Source: RGIG4708 sp045538875
Lineage (GTDB): Bacteria > Bacillota > Clostridia > UMGS1810
DNA: 27,371 bases
NCBI GenBank assembly: GCA_045538875.1
Contig: JAZQEG010000028.1
Span: forward strand, 1-27,371
Direction: 5' to 3'
The notes under the pieces are model-generated. The model searched no databases. It saw only the letters and a program-made list of their open reading frames with translations, and was not told the DNA's origin. Position 1 is the first letter of the stretch; each line of letters starts with the position of its first letter. Below, one piece after another: positions 1-8,182 of this stretch. The position numbers and the translations under genes were made by a program.

Positions 1-216
1 TTACACACCATATTTACGGCAGGAACAAGAATAATCCTGCTTCGTATGAATATAGGCCAGTGGTGGATTCATATTCTTTTGGGAACTGCCCTCGGATTAG
101 CATTTTCGGTGTTAGCGGCAGTAATTGCAAAGAAAGTTAAGTGTTTGAATTTCTTTTTCTTTCCATCAAAAGCTTATACATTGAAGAAGGAATTATATAG
201 AAATGTTCAATCGTAG
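1..216 (+). CDS. C-terminal end of a membrane acyltransferase (acyltransferase-3-like), partial
   Basis: Frame 1 is open from the window edge to a TAG at 214-216, giving the last 71 residues of a protein that begins outside. The piece has a hydrophobic stretch (WWIHILLGTALGLAFSVLAA), then a lysine-rich turn and the ending LNFFFFPSKAYTLKKEL. A final transmembrane helix followed by K-K-x-x-x-LNFFFFPSK is typical of acyltransferase-3 (OatA/WecH-type) proteins of Firmicutes, which O-acylate cell-surface sugars. The catalytic N-terminal part is not visible, so the family call rests on this tail alone. It reads in the same direction as the MBOAT acylation pair at 2.8-5.3 kb but is separated from it by an accessory region. 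Confidence 0.5.
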   Translation, partial: LHTIFTAGTRIILLRMNIGQWWIHILLGTALGLAFSVLAAVIAKKVKCLNFFFFPSKAYTLKKELYRNVQS

Positions 217-372
217 TAAAGGATTGTTAGAAATTTGCAAAACCTTTTTCTTTCATATTAACAGAAGGCATTTAGAAGAACAGTTTATTAAAAAACAATT
301 AACACAGAAGGGAACGATGAGATGAAAGGGAATTTTAAAAAGTGAATATAGACTTTGATAAGGGTGAAATTT

Positions 373-633
373 ACTCGTGTCAAGTCTAGCAGTTTTAAAA
401 GATTAGTTTGCCGATTTATAATATTTACATATACTATCGGATGCGAGAAAATCCAGTATTCTCGCGGGTTCTGATGGATTTTGTTCAAGAAAAAACAGTG
501 AAAAATTTAAGGAAAAAATAGTAGGTCCTATTATGCCTTGGCATAACAAGGTTCTCCGAAACATAGAAATCTATGATTTCGTTATGTTTCGTGAGGTTCT
601 TATTATTCACTGTTCTCCTGTCTTGACACGAGT
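373..633. repeat. Structured intergenic repeat, copy 1, with 12-bp terminal inverted repeats
   Basis: A 261-bp non-coding block bounded by ACTCGTGTCAAG (373-384) and its exact reverse complement CTTGACACGAGT (622-633). Inside are several hairpins: CCGAT...ATCGG at about 420-450; GCGAGAA/TTCTCGC at about 443-465; CCTTG/CAAGG at 537-551; and a long one with arms CGAAACATA-GAAAT (557-570) and ATTTC-gt-TATGTTTCG (576-591). ACAGTGAA (about 495) can pair with TTCACTGT (about 606-613) to close the right half. The block recurs at 1573-1867. It could be a MITE-like element or a structured RNA. The rest of 217-681 shows no gene or other recognisable signal. Confidence 0.75.
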
Positions 634-681
634 CGAATTGTGTCGAAGCATAGTGAAAAACATCTAAAAAGAGGTGGAAAA

Positions 682-1134
682 ATGGATAATTATGTCAATA
701 ATGATATAAAAACAAAAAAAGAAGTACGCAAAGTAAAAAGAAATATTATCTCGGTATTCCTTTTGATGTCTCTTTTAATCTTTGTTATATGTCCACTTGT
801 GATATATTCTGTTTATAATGAGATTTTTCCAAAAGCTGAGAAATTTGATTATCCAGACTATTCTTTGATAGAATCTATAACCGTTTCAAAAGATGGTGAA
901 CAGATTTACCTAAGTGATGAAGAATGTAGAGTCTTGTATAAATATATTAGAACTTCTAAACCAACAAGGATAATGAGTGCGAATGAGACCCCTGATGTAA
1001 CTCCTTTTTTTACAGTTGAAATAAAGTCAAACGATATATCAATTTATGGATATGGTTATATATATCAAGAAAATAAAACATTCTATTTTGAAATCCCGTA
1101 TGTTGGTGTATATAAATTTTTGGATTTAGTTTAG
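682..1134 (+). CDS. Small single-pass membrane protein of unknown function
   Basis: 150 residues from the ATG at 682, chosen because AGAGGTGG lies 5 bases upstream; an in-frame GTG at 640 has no ribosome site. The N-terminal 25 or so residues are charged and rich in Lys/Asp, followed by one transmembrane helix (roughly residues 23-48, IISVFLLMSLLIFVICPLVI). The remaining ~100 residues are predicted outside the cell and contain SIESITVSKDGEQIYLSDEE-like beta/turn segments. This layout resembles small Clostridia/Bacilli proteins with a DUF5301-type extracytoplasmic domain, but that resemblance is from memory and weak. It sits 48 bp after repeat copy 1 and 24 bp before a broken KilA-N gene. No function can be assigned. 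Confidence 0.65.
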   Translation: MDNYVNNDIKTKKEVRKVKRNIISVFLLMSLLIFVICPLVIYSVYNEIFPKAEKFDYPDYSLIESITVSKDGEQIYLSDEECRVLYKYIRTSKPTRIMSANETPDVTPFFTVEIKSNDISIYGYGYIYQENKTFYFEIPYVGVYKFLDLV

Positions 1135-1158
1135 TAAACATAGAAAGGAAAATGCAAT

Positions 1159-1566
1159 ATGGCAAAAAATAATCAAACAGAAGTAAATGGTATTGATATT
1201 AAATATAAAAAGATAAATAAAGCTGACTATATTTCTCTTACTGATATTGCCAGATATGCAAATCCAAAAGAACCGAAGGTTCCAATTCAGACTTGGATGA
1301 GAAATAAAGATGTAATTTCTTACTTGGGTTTATGGGAAAAGTTAAACAATCCAGATTTCAAAGGTCTCGAATTTACGACCTTTTAAAATCAGGCAGGAAG
1401 AAATAGTTTTTATTTATCTCCACAAAAATGGATTGAAACAACGAATGCAATACTTATAGAACAAGGTGTACCTCAAAGAGAAAGACTTGTTCAACTTAAC
1501 TCAATGGCGAAATCACAGCTTCGAGTTATTGAAAATCAAAACACATTAAAATTATTGAAAGAATAA
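1159..1566 (+). pseudogene. KilA-N domain protein, broken (nonsense mutation and internal deletion)
   Basis: The ATG at 1159 follows AGAAAGGAAAATGCAAT. The first 75 codons encode a KilA-N-like start (DYISLTDIARYAN, IQTWMRNKDVISYLGLWEKL, NNPDFKGLEF). An in-frame TAA at 1384-1386 stands where family members have a lysine (TFK-NQAGRNSF). After it the same frame continues as NQAGRNSFYLSPQKWIETTNAI and then jumps to ILIEQGVPQRERLVQLNSMA, which resembles the C-terminal end of full-length KilA-N proteins, and stops at 1564-1566. So there is a point nonsense mutation, and the middle of the gene appears deleted at the two similar NAI sequences. KilA-N domains are DNA-binding modules of phages and mobile elements; this is probably a remnant of past transfer. 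Confidence 0.75.
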
Positions 1567-1572
1567 TAAAAT

Positions 1573-1867
1573 AGTCTGCCGATTTATAATATTTACATAT
1601 ACTATCGGGAGCGAGAAAATCCAGTATTTTCGCGGGTTCTAAAGAAAAGTGTTAAAGAAAAAACAGTGGAAAAAATAGGGAAAAGTTAGTAGGTCCTATT
1701 ATGCCTTGGCATAACAAGGTTCTCCGAAATATAGAAATCTTTGATTTCGTTATATTTCGTGATGGTTCTTATTACGGAGTAACAAGGTTCTCCGAAACAT
1801 AGAAATCTATGATTTCGTTATGTTTCGTGAGGTTCTTATTATTCACTGTTCGCCTGACTTGACACGA
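1573..1867. repeat. Structured intergenic repeat, copy 2, with an internal duplication
   Basis: Direct-orientation copy of the block at 373-633, starting at AGTCTGCCGATTTATAATAT and ending at CTTGACACGA (1857-1866). The long hairpin module occurs twice (arms 1725-1738/1744-1759 and 1793-1806/1812-1827). In the first module CGAAATATA faces TATATTTCG, where copy 1 has CGAAACATA facing TATGTTTCG: a compensatory C-G to T-A change that keeps the stem. The left terminal inverted repeat of copy 1 is missing. The rest of the 1567-1995 gap holds only an AT-rich stretch before the lipoprotein gene. Confidence 0.75.
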
Positions 1868-1995
1868 ACTCATAATGATTTAGATTGCTCAAAATAGTTT
1901 ATTGCCATAAAAATGTTTGTAAATTAAAAAATATTTTCAACAAAACATTAATAATAGTTGTATTAATAATGAAATACATAAAAGGAGATAAAATT

Positions 1996-2745
1996 ATGAA
2001 AAAATTACTTGCAGTACTTTTAGCATTAACACTTGTTGCATCATTTGCTGCCTGCGGCACAAAAAACGAGGCACAAGATGCGGTATTAACTGACGATGTT
2101 AATACCCAAGAGCAGATTGATACTGAGCTTACAAATGATGAGGAACAACCTCATGTAAATGATAACAACGAGGACAAAACACAAAATGAAACTCAAAACA
2201 AAACAGACAACAAAGTAGAAAATAAAAAGCCAGTAAATGAGGCGAATAAAGATAATACTCAAACACAGACTCAGCAAAAACCTGTTGAAAAACCAGCCGA
2301 AAAACCAGTAGAAAAACCAGCCGAAAAACCTGTGGAAACACCTGAGCAGACTTCGCTTGGCAACATTTTGCTTGCAGATTTTAAAGCAAAAGCAGGCAGC
2401 GGTATGGGCACAGAGGATATTGCAAATGCACTTCTTGCAAATCCCGAAATCAAGTTTATGGGCGGAGCAATGCCTGTAGAACCAGGTTTGCTTTCGGGTT
2501 TTGATAATGCCGAAATTACAGGCTTTAAATCGGGATATATGTTTGCGCCTATGATTGGCTCTATTCCATTTATTGGGTATATTTTTGAACTCGAAAATGC
2601 AAATGAAGCATCTGCATTTATATCAACTCTTCAAAAAAATGCAAACCGCAGATGGAATATATGTGTTGAAGCAGACGAAACAGTTACGGGCAGCACAGGA
2701 AACAAAGTGTTTTTTGTAATGTGCCCAAAAACTCTTGAACAATAA
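1996..2745 (+). CDS. Secreted lipoprotein with a Lys/Pro/Glu spacer and an unassigned C-terminal domain
   Basis: 249 residues from the ATG at 1996, preceded by AAAGGAGATAAAATT; a longer reading from 1885 lacks a ribosome site and would bury the signal peptide. The N-terminus MKKLLAVLLALTLVASFAAC is a lipoprotein signal with a lipobox ending at Cys20, so the protein is expected to be lipid-anchored outside the membrane. Residues ~25-110 are low-complexity, acidic/Asn/Gln/Thr-rich, ending in alternating KPVEKPAE repeats that would form an extended spacer. The last ~130 residues form a compact domain (SLGNILLADFKAKAGSGMG, FMGGAMPVEPGLLSGFDNAE, GYIFELENANEASAFISTLQ) that I do not recognise. A terminator follows directly, so the gene is probably monocistronic. 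Confidence 0.8.
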   Translation: MKKLLAVLLALTLVASFAACGTKNEAQDAVLTDDVNTQEQIDTELTNDEEQPHVNDNNEDKTQNETQNKTDNKVENKKPVNEANKDNTQTQTQQKPVEKPAEKPVEKPAEKPVETPEQTSLGNILLADFKAKAGSGMGTEDIANALLANPEIKFMGGAMPVEPGLLSGFDNAEITGFKSGYMFAPMIGSIPFIGYIFELENANEASAFISTLQKNANRRWNICVEADETVTGSTGNKVFFVMCPKTLEQ

Positions 2746-2752
2746 AATTTAC

Positions 2753-2786
2753 AAGGCGGACAAGCTTTTTGCCCGCCTTATTATAT
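2753..2786 (+). terminator. Rho-independent terminator after the lipoprotein gene
   Basis: Stem AAGGCGG (2753-2759) / CCGCCTT (2773-2779), followed by an A/T-rich tail; it lies 7 bp after the lipoprotein stop codon. Confidence 0.75.
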
Positions 2787-2833
2787 AGCCGTAGGCAAGT
2801 ACATTGCGACGGATAAAATACGGAGAATAAATT

Positions 2834-4234
2834 ATGATATTTTCAAGTATACCTTTTTTATATTATTTTTTACCTTTGGTACTTTTGCTTTATTTTGCAC
2901 TGCCAGGTAAGTTAAAAAATGTTGTGCTTTTAATTTCGAGCCTTGTATTTTACGGCTGGGGAGAACCAAAATATGTTTTTCTTATGATAGCAACCATTAT
3001 GGTTGGCTACATTTTAGGATTGCTTATAGACAAATATCGCTCGTCAAGGCTTTGCAAATTGTTTGTTGTACTGTCGGTTGTGTTGCCGCTTGCGGCCTTG
3101 GGCTATTTTAAATATGCCGATTTTTTTATTGCCAACTTTAACAATGTAACAGGCCTTTCGGTACCGCTGCTCAAACTTGCTTTGCCAATAGGAATTAGCT
3201 TTTACACATTTCAGATTTTAAGCTATACGGTAGATGTATACAGAGGCGATGTGTCGGTTCAAAAAAATCCTGTAACTCTGGCAACATATGTTGCACTTTT
3301 CCCGCAGCTTATAGCAGGCCCCATTGTAAGATATTCTGATGTGGAAAAACAGCTTGTTTTTAGAACACACAGCTTTTTAAAGGTATCGGAGGGTATATCA
3401 CGATTTGTAATAGGTATTTGCAAAAAAATACTTTTAGCAAATACATTTGGCCAGCTGTGCTCTCAGTTTATGCAATCCACAGATTTGTCGGTTATGTATC
3501 ACTGGCTTTTTGCAGTTTCATATATGCTTCAGGTATATTTTGACTTTTCGGGATACAGCGATATGGCAATAGGGCTTGGCAAGATTTTTGGATTTGACTT
3601 TTTAGAAAATTTTGACTATCCGTTTATATCAAAAAGTATAAGCGAATTTTGGAGGAGGTGGCATATATCTCTTGGCTCGTGGTTTAGAGATTATGTATAC
3701 ATCCCTCTTGGAGGCAACAGAGTAAAACCTGTGCGGCATCTTTTTAATATATTTGCTGTGTGGTTTCTTACTGGCTTTTGGCATGGCGCGCAGTGGACAT
3801 TTGCTTTGTGGGGATTATTTTATGCCATACTACTTACTGTTGAAAAGTATTTTTTGTCGTCTTATTTAAAAAAGCACAAAATATCAGGCCATATATATGT
3901 TTTGATTTTAACTGCAATCAGCTTTACAATTTTTAGTCAGCAAACAGTTGCAGATGCACTTAGCTGTGTTGGCTCAATGTTTGGAGCAAACTCAATTCCA
4001 TTTGTATCTATGGAATTTTTGTATCAACTAAAAAACTACGGATTTGTACTTGTTATTGGCATATTGGGGGCAACACCGCTATCAAAACTGGCTTTTGCCA
4101 AAATTGAGCAAAAACACCCCAACAATAACATTATATACATTGCAAAAATTGCTGTTATGATAGCTATTGTTATTGTAGCCACGGCATATTTGGCAGACGG
4201 GTCTTTTAATCCGTTTTTGTATTTTAGGTTTTAG
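2834..4234 (+). CDS. MBOAT-family membrane O-acyltransferase (AlgI/DltB-like)
   Basis: 466 residues; ATG at 2834 after CGGAGAATAAATT. A polytopic membrane protein with roughly ten hydrophobic helices, starting FLYYFLPLVLLLYFALPG. It carries the MBOAT signatures: PQLIAGPIVRYSDV, DFSGYSDMAIGLGKIFGFDF, and RRWHISLGSWFRDYVYIPLG with His277, and the invariant His317 in FWHGAQWTF. In the family these residues move acyl (usually acetyl) groups across the membrane to an extracytoplasmic acceptor. The length fits AlgI-type enzymes. The downstream gene starts 12 bp after the stop and encodes an AlgJ/AlgX-like partner, so the pair probably O-acetylates an exported or wall-bound polysaccharide. The acceptor cannot be told from the sequence. 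Confidence 0.93.
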   Translation: MIFSSIPFLYYFLPLVLLLYFALPGKLKNVVLLISSLVFYGWGEPKYVFLMIATIMVGYILGLLIDKYRSSRLCKLFVVLSVVLPLAALGYFKYADFFIANFNNVTGLSVPLLKLALPIGISFYTFQILSYTVDVYRGDVSVQKNPVTLATYVALFPQLIAGPIVRYSDVEKQLVFRTHSFLKVSEGISRFVIGICKKILLANTFGQLCSQFMQSTDLSVMYHWLFAVSYMLQVYFDFSGYSDMAIGLGKIFGFDFLENFDYPFISKSISEFWRRWHISLGSWFRDYVYIPLGGNRVKPVRHLFNIFAVWFLTGFWHGAQWTFALWGLFYAILLTVEKYFLSSYLKKHKISGHIYVLILTAISFTIFSQQTVADALSCVGSMFGANSIPFVSMEFLYQLKNYGFVLVIGILGATPLSKLAFAKIEQKHPNNNIIYIAKIAVMIAIVIVATAYLADGSFNPFLYFRF

Positions 4235-4246
4235 GGGGTGTGCTGT

Positions 4247-5341
4247 ATGAAAAACAAAATAACAGTAATAATTTTTTGTGTGTTTTTTTGCGTAATGTCG
4301 CTAATTTGCTGGTTCAAACCCGATGCCGCATTTTCGCAAAGCGAACGCAGACCCCTTGCACAGCTCCCTCCAATTTCGGCACAGACAGTATTTTCGGGAG
4401 AATTTATGAGTGCTTTTGATCAGTATACTGCCGATCAGTTTCCTGCCCGTGATATGTTTCGCACAATAAAAGCATTGTTTGTAAAATATGTTTTTAACAA
4501 GCAGGACAACAACGGCCTTTTTTTGGCAGACGGGCATATATCCAAAATAGAATATCCCGAAAACCCCAAAATGCTCCTTAATGCCAAACAAAAATTTGAC
4601 AACATATATAATTTATATATTAAAGATACAAATGCAAAGGTTTACCTTTGTGTTGTACCCGACAAAAATATGTTTATTGCAAAACAAAACGGCATTATAA
4701 GCCTTGATTACCAAAGCTTTATAAACAATTTTAAAAATCAGATGGACTATATGCAATATATAGATGTGGCACCTCTTTTGTCTGCCGACCATTACTACAA
4801 AACCGATTCGCACTGGAAGCAGGAAAAACTAACAGACATAGCAGTGCATATTGCAAAAAGCATGGGGGCAGATGCTAATGCTAAATACACACAAAATACT
4901 TTGCCTGTTGCCTTTGACGGAGTATACAAGGGTCAGAGTGCATTGCCGTTTAAATCAGACACTATAACATATCTGACAAATGATATAATTGACAATTGCA
5001 TAGTCAATTATTATGACACCGGCAAGGCTGTTAATGGGAGCATTTACAATATGCAAAAAGCAAACGGTAAAGACCCTTACGAAATGTTTTTGTCGGGCAC
5101 ATCATCGCTTATACAAATTACAAACCCCAACGCACATAACCAAAGGGAGCTTGTTGTTTTCAGAGATTCTTTTGCAAGCAGCCTTGTGCCTTTACTTGTT
5201 CCTGCGTACAGCAAAATAACTGTTGTAGATATTCGTTATATCCAAAGTAATTTTGTTGGCAATTTTGTAGAGTTTGACAATCAGGATGTTTTGTTTATAT
5301 ATAGTACAACGCTTTTGAACAACAGCACGGCGTTGCGTTAA
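4247..5341 (+). CDS. AlgJ/AlgX-like SGNH-fold O-acetylation partner protein
   Basis: 364 residues from the ATG at 4247, which has AGGGGGTG 8 bases upstream; a GTG at 4238 is possible but sits inside that ribosome site. An N-terminal hydrophobic segment (KITVIIFCVFFCVMSLICW) acts as a membrane anchor or signal; the rest should be extracellular. The catalytic pattern of the AlgJ/AlgX (DHHW) family is visible: Asp187 and His189 in TDSHWKQEKL, and Ser308 in VVFRDSFASSLVPLL. Earlier parts also match in style: ERRPLAQLPP, FDQYTADQFPARD, VPDKNMFIA. In characterised systems this protein takes the acetyl group from the MBOAT protein and esterifies the polymer. It is almost certainly co-transcribed with the MBOAT gene. 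Confidence 0.88.
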   Translation: MKNKITVIIFCVFFCVMSLICWFKPDAAFSQSERRPLAQLPPISAQTVFSGEFMSAFDQYTADQFPARDMFRTIKALFVKYVFNKQDNNGLFLADGHISKIEYPENPKMLLNAKQKFDNIYNLYIKDTNAKVYLCVVPDKNMFIAKQNGIISLDYQSFINNFKNQMDYMQYIDVAPLLSADHYYKTDSHWKQEKLTDIAVHIAKSMGADANAKYTQNTLPVAFDGVYKGQSALPFKSDTITYLTNDIIDNCIVNYYDTGKAVNGSIYNMQKANGKDPYEMFLSGTSSLIQITNPNAHNQRELVVFRDSFASSLVPLLVPAYSKITVVDIRYIQSNFVGNFVEFDNQDVLFIYSTTLLNNSTALR

Positions 5342-5414
5342 TATTTTTGTGCTTCACTGGGATTGCAGTATAAATATTGATGTTTGCGGCATACTGCTTA
5401 AGAGGTGATTTTAT

Positions 5415-5849
5415 ATGGTAGAGCAAGATACAATAAAACTTTTAAGAGAATGTGATGCCGGTGTCAATATGGGGATATCGTCTATTGAAGATGTGCTGGA
5501 CAATGTCAAAAACGATAGGTTTGAAAAGATTTTGACTGATTGTAAAAATGAACATCAAAAGCTTGATAACGAAATAAAAAAACTGCTTGATAAATACAAT
5601 GATGACGGAAAACAGCCTGCCGCTATGGCTAAAGGAATGTCATGGGTAAAAACAAATGTTATGCTTTTAGTGGATGATTCGGACCAGACGGTTGCCGACC
5701 TTATGACAGATGGTTGCAATATGGGGGTTAAATCGCTCAATAAGTATCTTAACAAATACAAAGCTGCAGACGAAGTATCAAAAGATGTGGCAAAAAGACT
5801 TATAAATCTTGAAGAAAAACTCACAGTTGATATGAGGACTTTTTTGTGA
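5415..5849 (+). CDS. Small all-helical protein, DUF2383/ferritin-like
   Basis: 144 residues; ATG at 5415 after AGAGGTGATTTTAT. Soluble, with no signal peptide or membrane segment. The sequence divides into four amphipathic helices (MVEQDTIKLLRECDAGVNMG; RFEKILTDCKNEHQKLDNEI; AMAKGMSWVKTNVMLLVDD; TVADLMTDGCNMGVKSLNKY plus a C-terminal KRLINLEEKL helix). Two similar 'CDAGVNMGISSI' and 'CNMGVKSLNKYL' segments are typical of the DUF2383/PA2169-type four-helix bundles, whose biochemical role is not established. A strong terminator follows and the upstream gap is 73 bp, so it may be its own transcript. Confidence 0.75.
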   Translation: MVEQDTIKLLRECDAGVNMGISSIEDVLDNVKNDRFEKILTDCKNEHQKLDNEIKKLLDKYNDDGKQPAAMAKGMSWVKTNVMLLVDDSDQTVADLMTDGCNMGVKSLNKYLNKYKAADEVSKDVAKRLINLEEKLTVDMRTFL

Positions 5850-5854
5850 TAAAG

Positions 5855-5886
5855 GCAATCTGTATAGATTGCTTTTTATTTTTTTT
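5855..5886 (+). terminator. Rho-independent terminator
   Basis: Perfect stem GCAATCT (5855-5861) / AGATTGC (5866-5872) with a 4-base loop, followed by a long T-rich tail to 5886. Confidence 0.9.
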
Positions 5887-5936
5887 GGTGCTATAATGTA
5901 GTAAGTTATTTAAATACATATAAGGGAGTAATAAAA

Positions 5937-7229
5937 TTGCAGTTAAATACTCAAAAAGAATGTATTGATTATATTCATTCATTAAGCAGGTTTGGCAAAA
6001 AAGCAGGACTTGATAATATAAAAAAGCTGTGTGAGTACCTTGGAAATCCACAGGATGAGCTTGAGTTTGTGCACATAGCAGGCACAAATGGCAAAGGCTC
6101 TGTGTGTGCCATGCTAACAAGTATATTTAAACAAAAGTATAAGGTTGGCTGCTATGTATCGCCCTATATTGAGCATTTTAATGAAAGAATACAAATTAAC
6201 GGTAATAATATAAGCGAAGCCGACCTTGTAAAATATACAAACATTGTAAAGCAGGCAGTGGATGCTTTGGCCATAACACCTATAGAATTTGAGTTTATAA
6301 CTGCCATGGGATTTTTGTACTTTTGCCATCAAAAATGCAACCTTGTTGTGCTGGAAAGCGGGCTTGGGGGGAGATTTGACTCTACCAACATAATCAAAAA
6401 CCCTCTTGCGTGTGTAATTTGTGCAATAGGCTACGACCATATGAACATACTCGGCACAACCATAGGGGAGATTGCAGCGGAAAAAGCTGGTATAATAAAG
6501 CAAAATGCACCTGTTGTAATTTACAAATGGCAGCATAGCGATGCAATAGAGCAAATACAAAACAAGTGCGCCAAAACACAAACTGCAATTGTAAACAATG
6601 ATGGAATTGGTGCACAAAGCATAAATTGCACTATTGATGGTACAAGCTTTTGTTACAAGGGTACATCATACAAGCTGTCACTTTGCGGTGAGTATCAGGT
6701 AAAAAATGCAATTACTGCAATAGATGCCGCAAAGACGCTTCAAAAAAAATTTGATATATCGGATCAAGATATAAAAACAGGAATTGAAAACACAAAGTGG
6801 AAGTGCCGCTTTGAAGTTGTAAAAGCAAAAAACAAGATATTTGTGCTTGACGGCGCCCACAATAGCCATGGTATAGATGCGTTTGTAAAAAGTGTTAATT
6901 GCCTTTTAAATAATATGCCAAAAACCTTTGTGTTTGCAATGCTCAATGACAAAGATTATATGCAAAGCATACAAAAAATATGCGGCATAAAGGATGCAAA
7001 AATAATTGTTACAAAAGTACCGTCAACAAGGCAGACAAATGGCGAGGATGTTTTTTGCAAAGTAAAAGAGTGTTGCAGCGATGCAGTATATATTGAGGAT
7101 TGCATAAAAGCAGTTAAATATGCTGACAGCATAACCTTAAGTGGAGCAGTGTGCATATTTGGCTCTCTGTATTTGTGCGGCAAGGTGCGCAAAGCAGTGT
7201 TTAAAACCACAGACAAATTAATAAAATAG
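5937..7229 (+). CDS. folC: Folylpolyglutamate synthase / dihydrofolate synthase
   Basis: 430 residues, starting at TTG 5937, placed 8 bases after GGGAG. FolC adds L-glutamate to folates (and to dihydropteroate in bifunctional enzymes) using ATP, in the cytoplasm. The Mur-ligase-family features are present: P-loop GTNGKGS at residues 49-55, GCYVSPYIEHFNERIQING just after it, LVVLESGLGGRFDSTNI, GYDHMNILG with EKAGIIK (the site of the carbamylated lysine and metal ligand region), and the C-terminal-domain entry KWKCRFEVV...LDGAHN. Length is normal. It lies between a terminator and the spoIIA promoter, so it is probably transcribed alone. Confidence 0.96.
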   Translation: MQLNTQKECIDYIHSLSRFGKKAGLDNIKKLCEYLGNPQDELEFVHIAGTNGKGSVCAMLTSIFKQKYKVGCYVSPYIEHFNERIQINGNNISEADLVKYTNIVKQAVDALAITPIEFEFITAMGFLYFCHQKCNLVVLESGLGGRFDSTNIIKNPLACVICAIGYDHMNILGTTIGEIAAEKAGIIKQNAPVVIYKWQHSDAIEQIQNKCAKTQTAIVNNDGIGAQSINCTIDGTSFCYKGTSYKLSLCGEYQVKNAITAIDAAKTLQKKFDISDQDIKTGIENTKWKCRFEVVKAKNKIFVLDGAHNSHGIDAFVKSVNCLLNNMPKTFVFAMLNDKDYMQSIQKICGIKDAKIIVTKVPSTRQTNGEDVFCKVKECCSDAVYIEDCIKAVKYADSITLSGAVCIFGSLYLCGKVRKAVFKTTDKLIK

Positions 7230-7260
7230 CGGGATTTGCAAAATAAAACATTTCCCGTCA

Positions 7261-7287
7261 AGGAAAAAATTTAACCTACAGCGAATT
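7261..7287 (+). promoter_or_regulatory. Probable sigma-H promoter for the spoIIA operon
   Basis: AGGAAAA (7261-7267), 12 bases, then AGCGAAT (7280-7286), matching the Bacillus sigma-H pattern (AGGAwww, 11-12 bp, RnnGAAT). It lies about 80 bp before spoIIAA, as expected for the sporulation-entry control of this operon. I found no clear Spo0A box nearby. Confidence 0.6.
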
Positions 7288-7365
7288 ATTAATCCATTGG
7301 AGTACTGTTTGAACTCACCCAGAGTTCGGATAATACCCCGTTAACAAAAAAGGAGTTGATAATAG

Positions 7366-7704
7366 TTGCAGGTTAATTTTTTTATGAAAGGAACAGACAG
7401 CCTTGTAACAAAGGTTTCGGGGGAGCTTGACCATCACATAGCAAAGACAATACGCACCGAAACAGACAAGCGTATAATCAGGGGCAATGTAAAAAATCTG
7501 GTATTTGATTTTACTGATTTGCATTTTATGGATTCATCTGGGATTGGGCTTGTAATAGGGAGGTACAAGCTTGTTAAAAGCCTTGGCGGCAATATAAGTA
7601 TTGTTTGCTGTGACGGCTGTGTAAACAAAATACTAAATATGTCGGGAATTCCAAAAATAGTGTCGGTTTACCCGTCGCTTACAGAGCTGCCCGAAAATGC
7701 ATAA
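7366..7704 (+). CDS. spoIIAA: Anti-sigma-F factor antagonist SpoIIAA
   Basis: 112 residues from TTG 7366; AGGAG lies 10 bases upstream, and this start gives the family-typical opening (M)QVNFFMKGTDSLVTKVSGEL. It is a STAS-domain protein that, when unphosphorylated, binds SpoIIAB and frees sigma-F in the forespore. The regulatory phosphorylation site is in FMDSSGIGLVIGRYK, with Ser57-Ser58; Ser58 is the residue phosphorylated in B. subtilis. The gene heads a three-gene operon (18 bp to spoIIAB, then 7 bp to sigF) behind a sigma-H-like promoter. Confidence 0.95.
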   Translation: MQVNFFMKGTDSLVTKVSGELDHHIAKTIRTETDKRIIRGNVKNLVFDFTDLHFMDSSGIGLVIGRYKLVKSLGGNISIVCCDGCVNKILNMSGIPKIVSVYPSLTELPENA

Positions 7705-7722
7705 CAAAAAGGAGATAAAAAT

Positions 7723-8175
7723 ATGAATAGTTTAACAAGTATTAAACAAATAAATGAGCTAAAGGCAGAGTTTTTGTCTAAATCGGAAAATGAGAGCTTT
7801 GCCAGAATGATAGTGGCCGCTTTTATAGCACCGCTTGACCCCACAATAGAGGAATTATCTGATATAAGAACGGCGGTATCTGAAGCAGTTACAAACGCTA
7901 TTGTACACGGCTACAGCGAAAAAAGGGGCAATGTGTACCTTGAGTGCTCATCTGTTGGTGATACCGTTACCATAATTGTAAAGGATTACGGCAAAGGCAT
8001 TGAGGATGTTGCCAAAGCAATGGAGCCCATGTTTACCACCAACTCAGATATGGAAAGGTCGGGTATGGGTTTTACAGTGATGGAAACCTTTATGGACAGC
8101 ATAAAGGTAGACTCAATAGTTGGTGTTGGCACAAAGGTAATTATGACCAAAACAATAGGCAAAAACAGACTGTGA
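7723..8175 (+). CDS. spoIIAB: Anti-sigma-F factor / serine kinase SpoIIAB
   Basis: 150 residues; ATG 7723 after AAGGAGATAAAAAT. A GHKL-type ATP-binding protein that holds sigma-F inactive and phosphorylates SpoIIAA. The N box is EAVTN (residues 54-58), followed by HGY; the G1 box is DYGKGIED (88-95); the G2 region is RSGMGFTVMETFMD (112-125). Length is normal for the family. It is second in the spoIIA operon; the order AA-AB-AC is the canonical one of endospore formers. Confidence 0.96.
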   Translation: MNSLTSIKQINELKAEFLSKSENESFARMIVAAFIAPLDPTIEELSDIRTAVSEAVTNAIVHGYSEKRGNVYLECSSVGDTVTIIVKDYGKGIEDVAKAMEPMFTTNSDMERSGMGFTVMETFMDSIKVDSIVGVGTKVIMTKTIGKNRL

Positions 8176-8182
8176 GGCAGAT

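Noticed and set aside
1885..1995. Longer lipoprotein start at 1885
   Set aside because: No ribosome site, and it would place 37 residues before a well-formed lipoprotein signal peptide.
2270..2345. Short direct repeats that might suggest a CRISPR or a DNA-level repeat array
   Set aside because: They encode the KPVEKPAE spacer of the lipoprotein; period 12 or 24 bases, in frame, with no unique spacers. No CRISPR array was seen in the window.
6114..6617. 167-codon open frame on the minus strand
   Set aside because: Antisense to folC, whose P-loop and catalytic motifs make the plus strand clearly coding.
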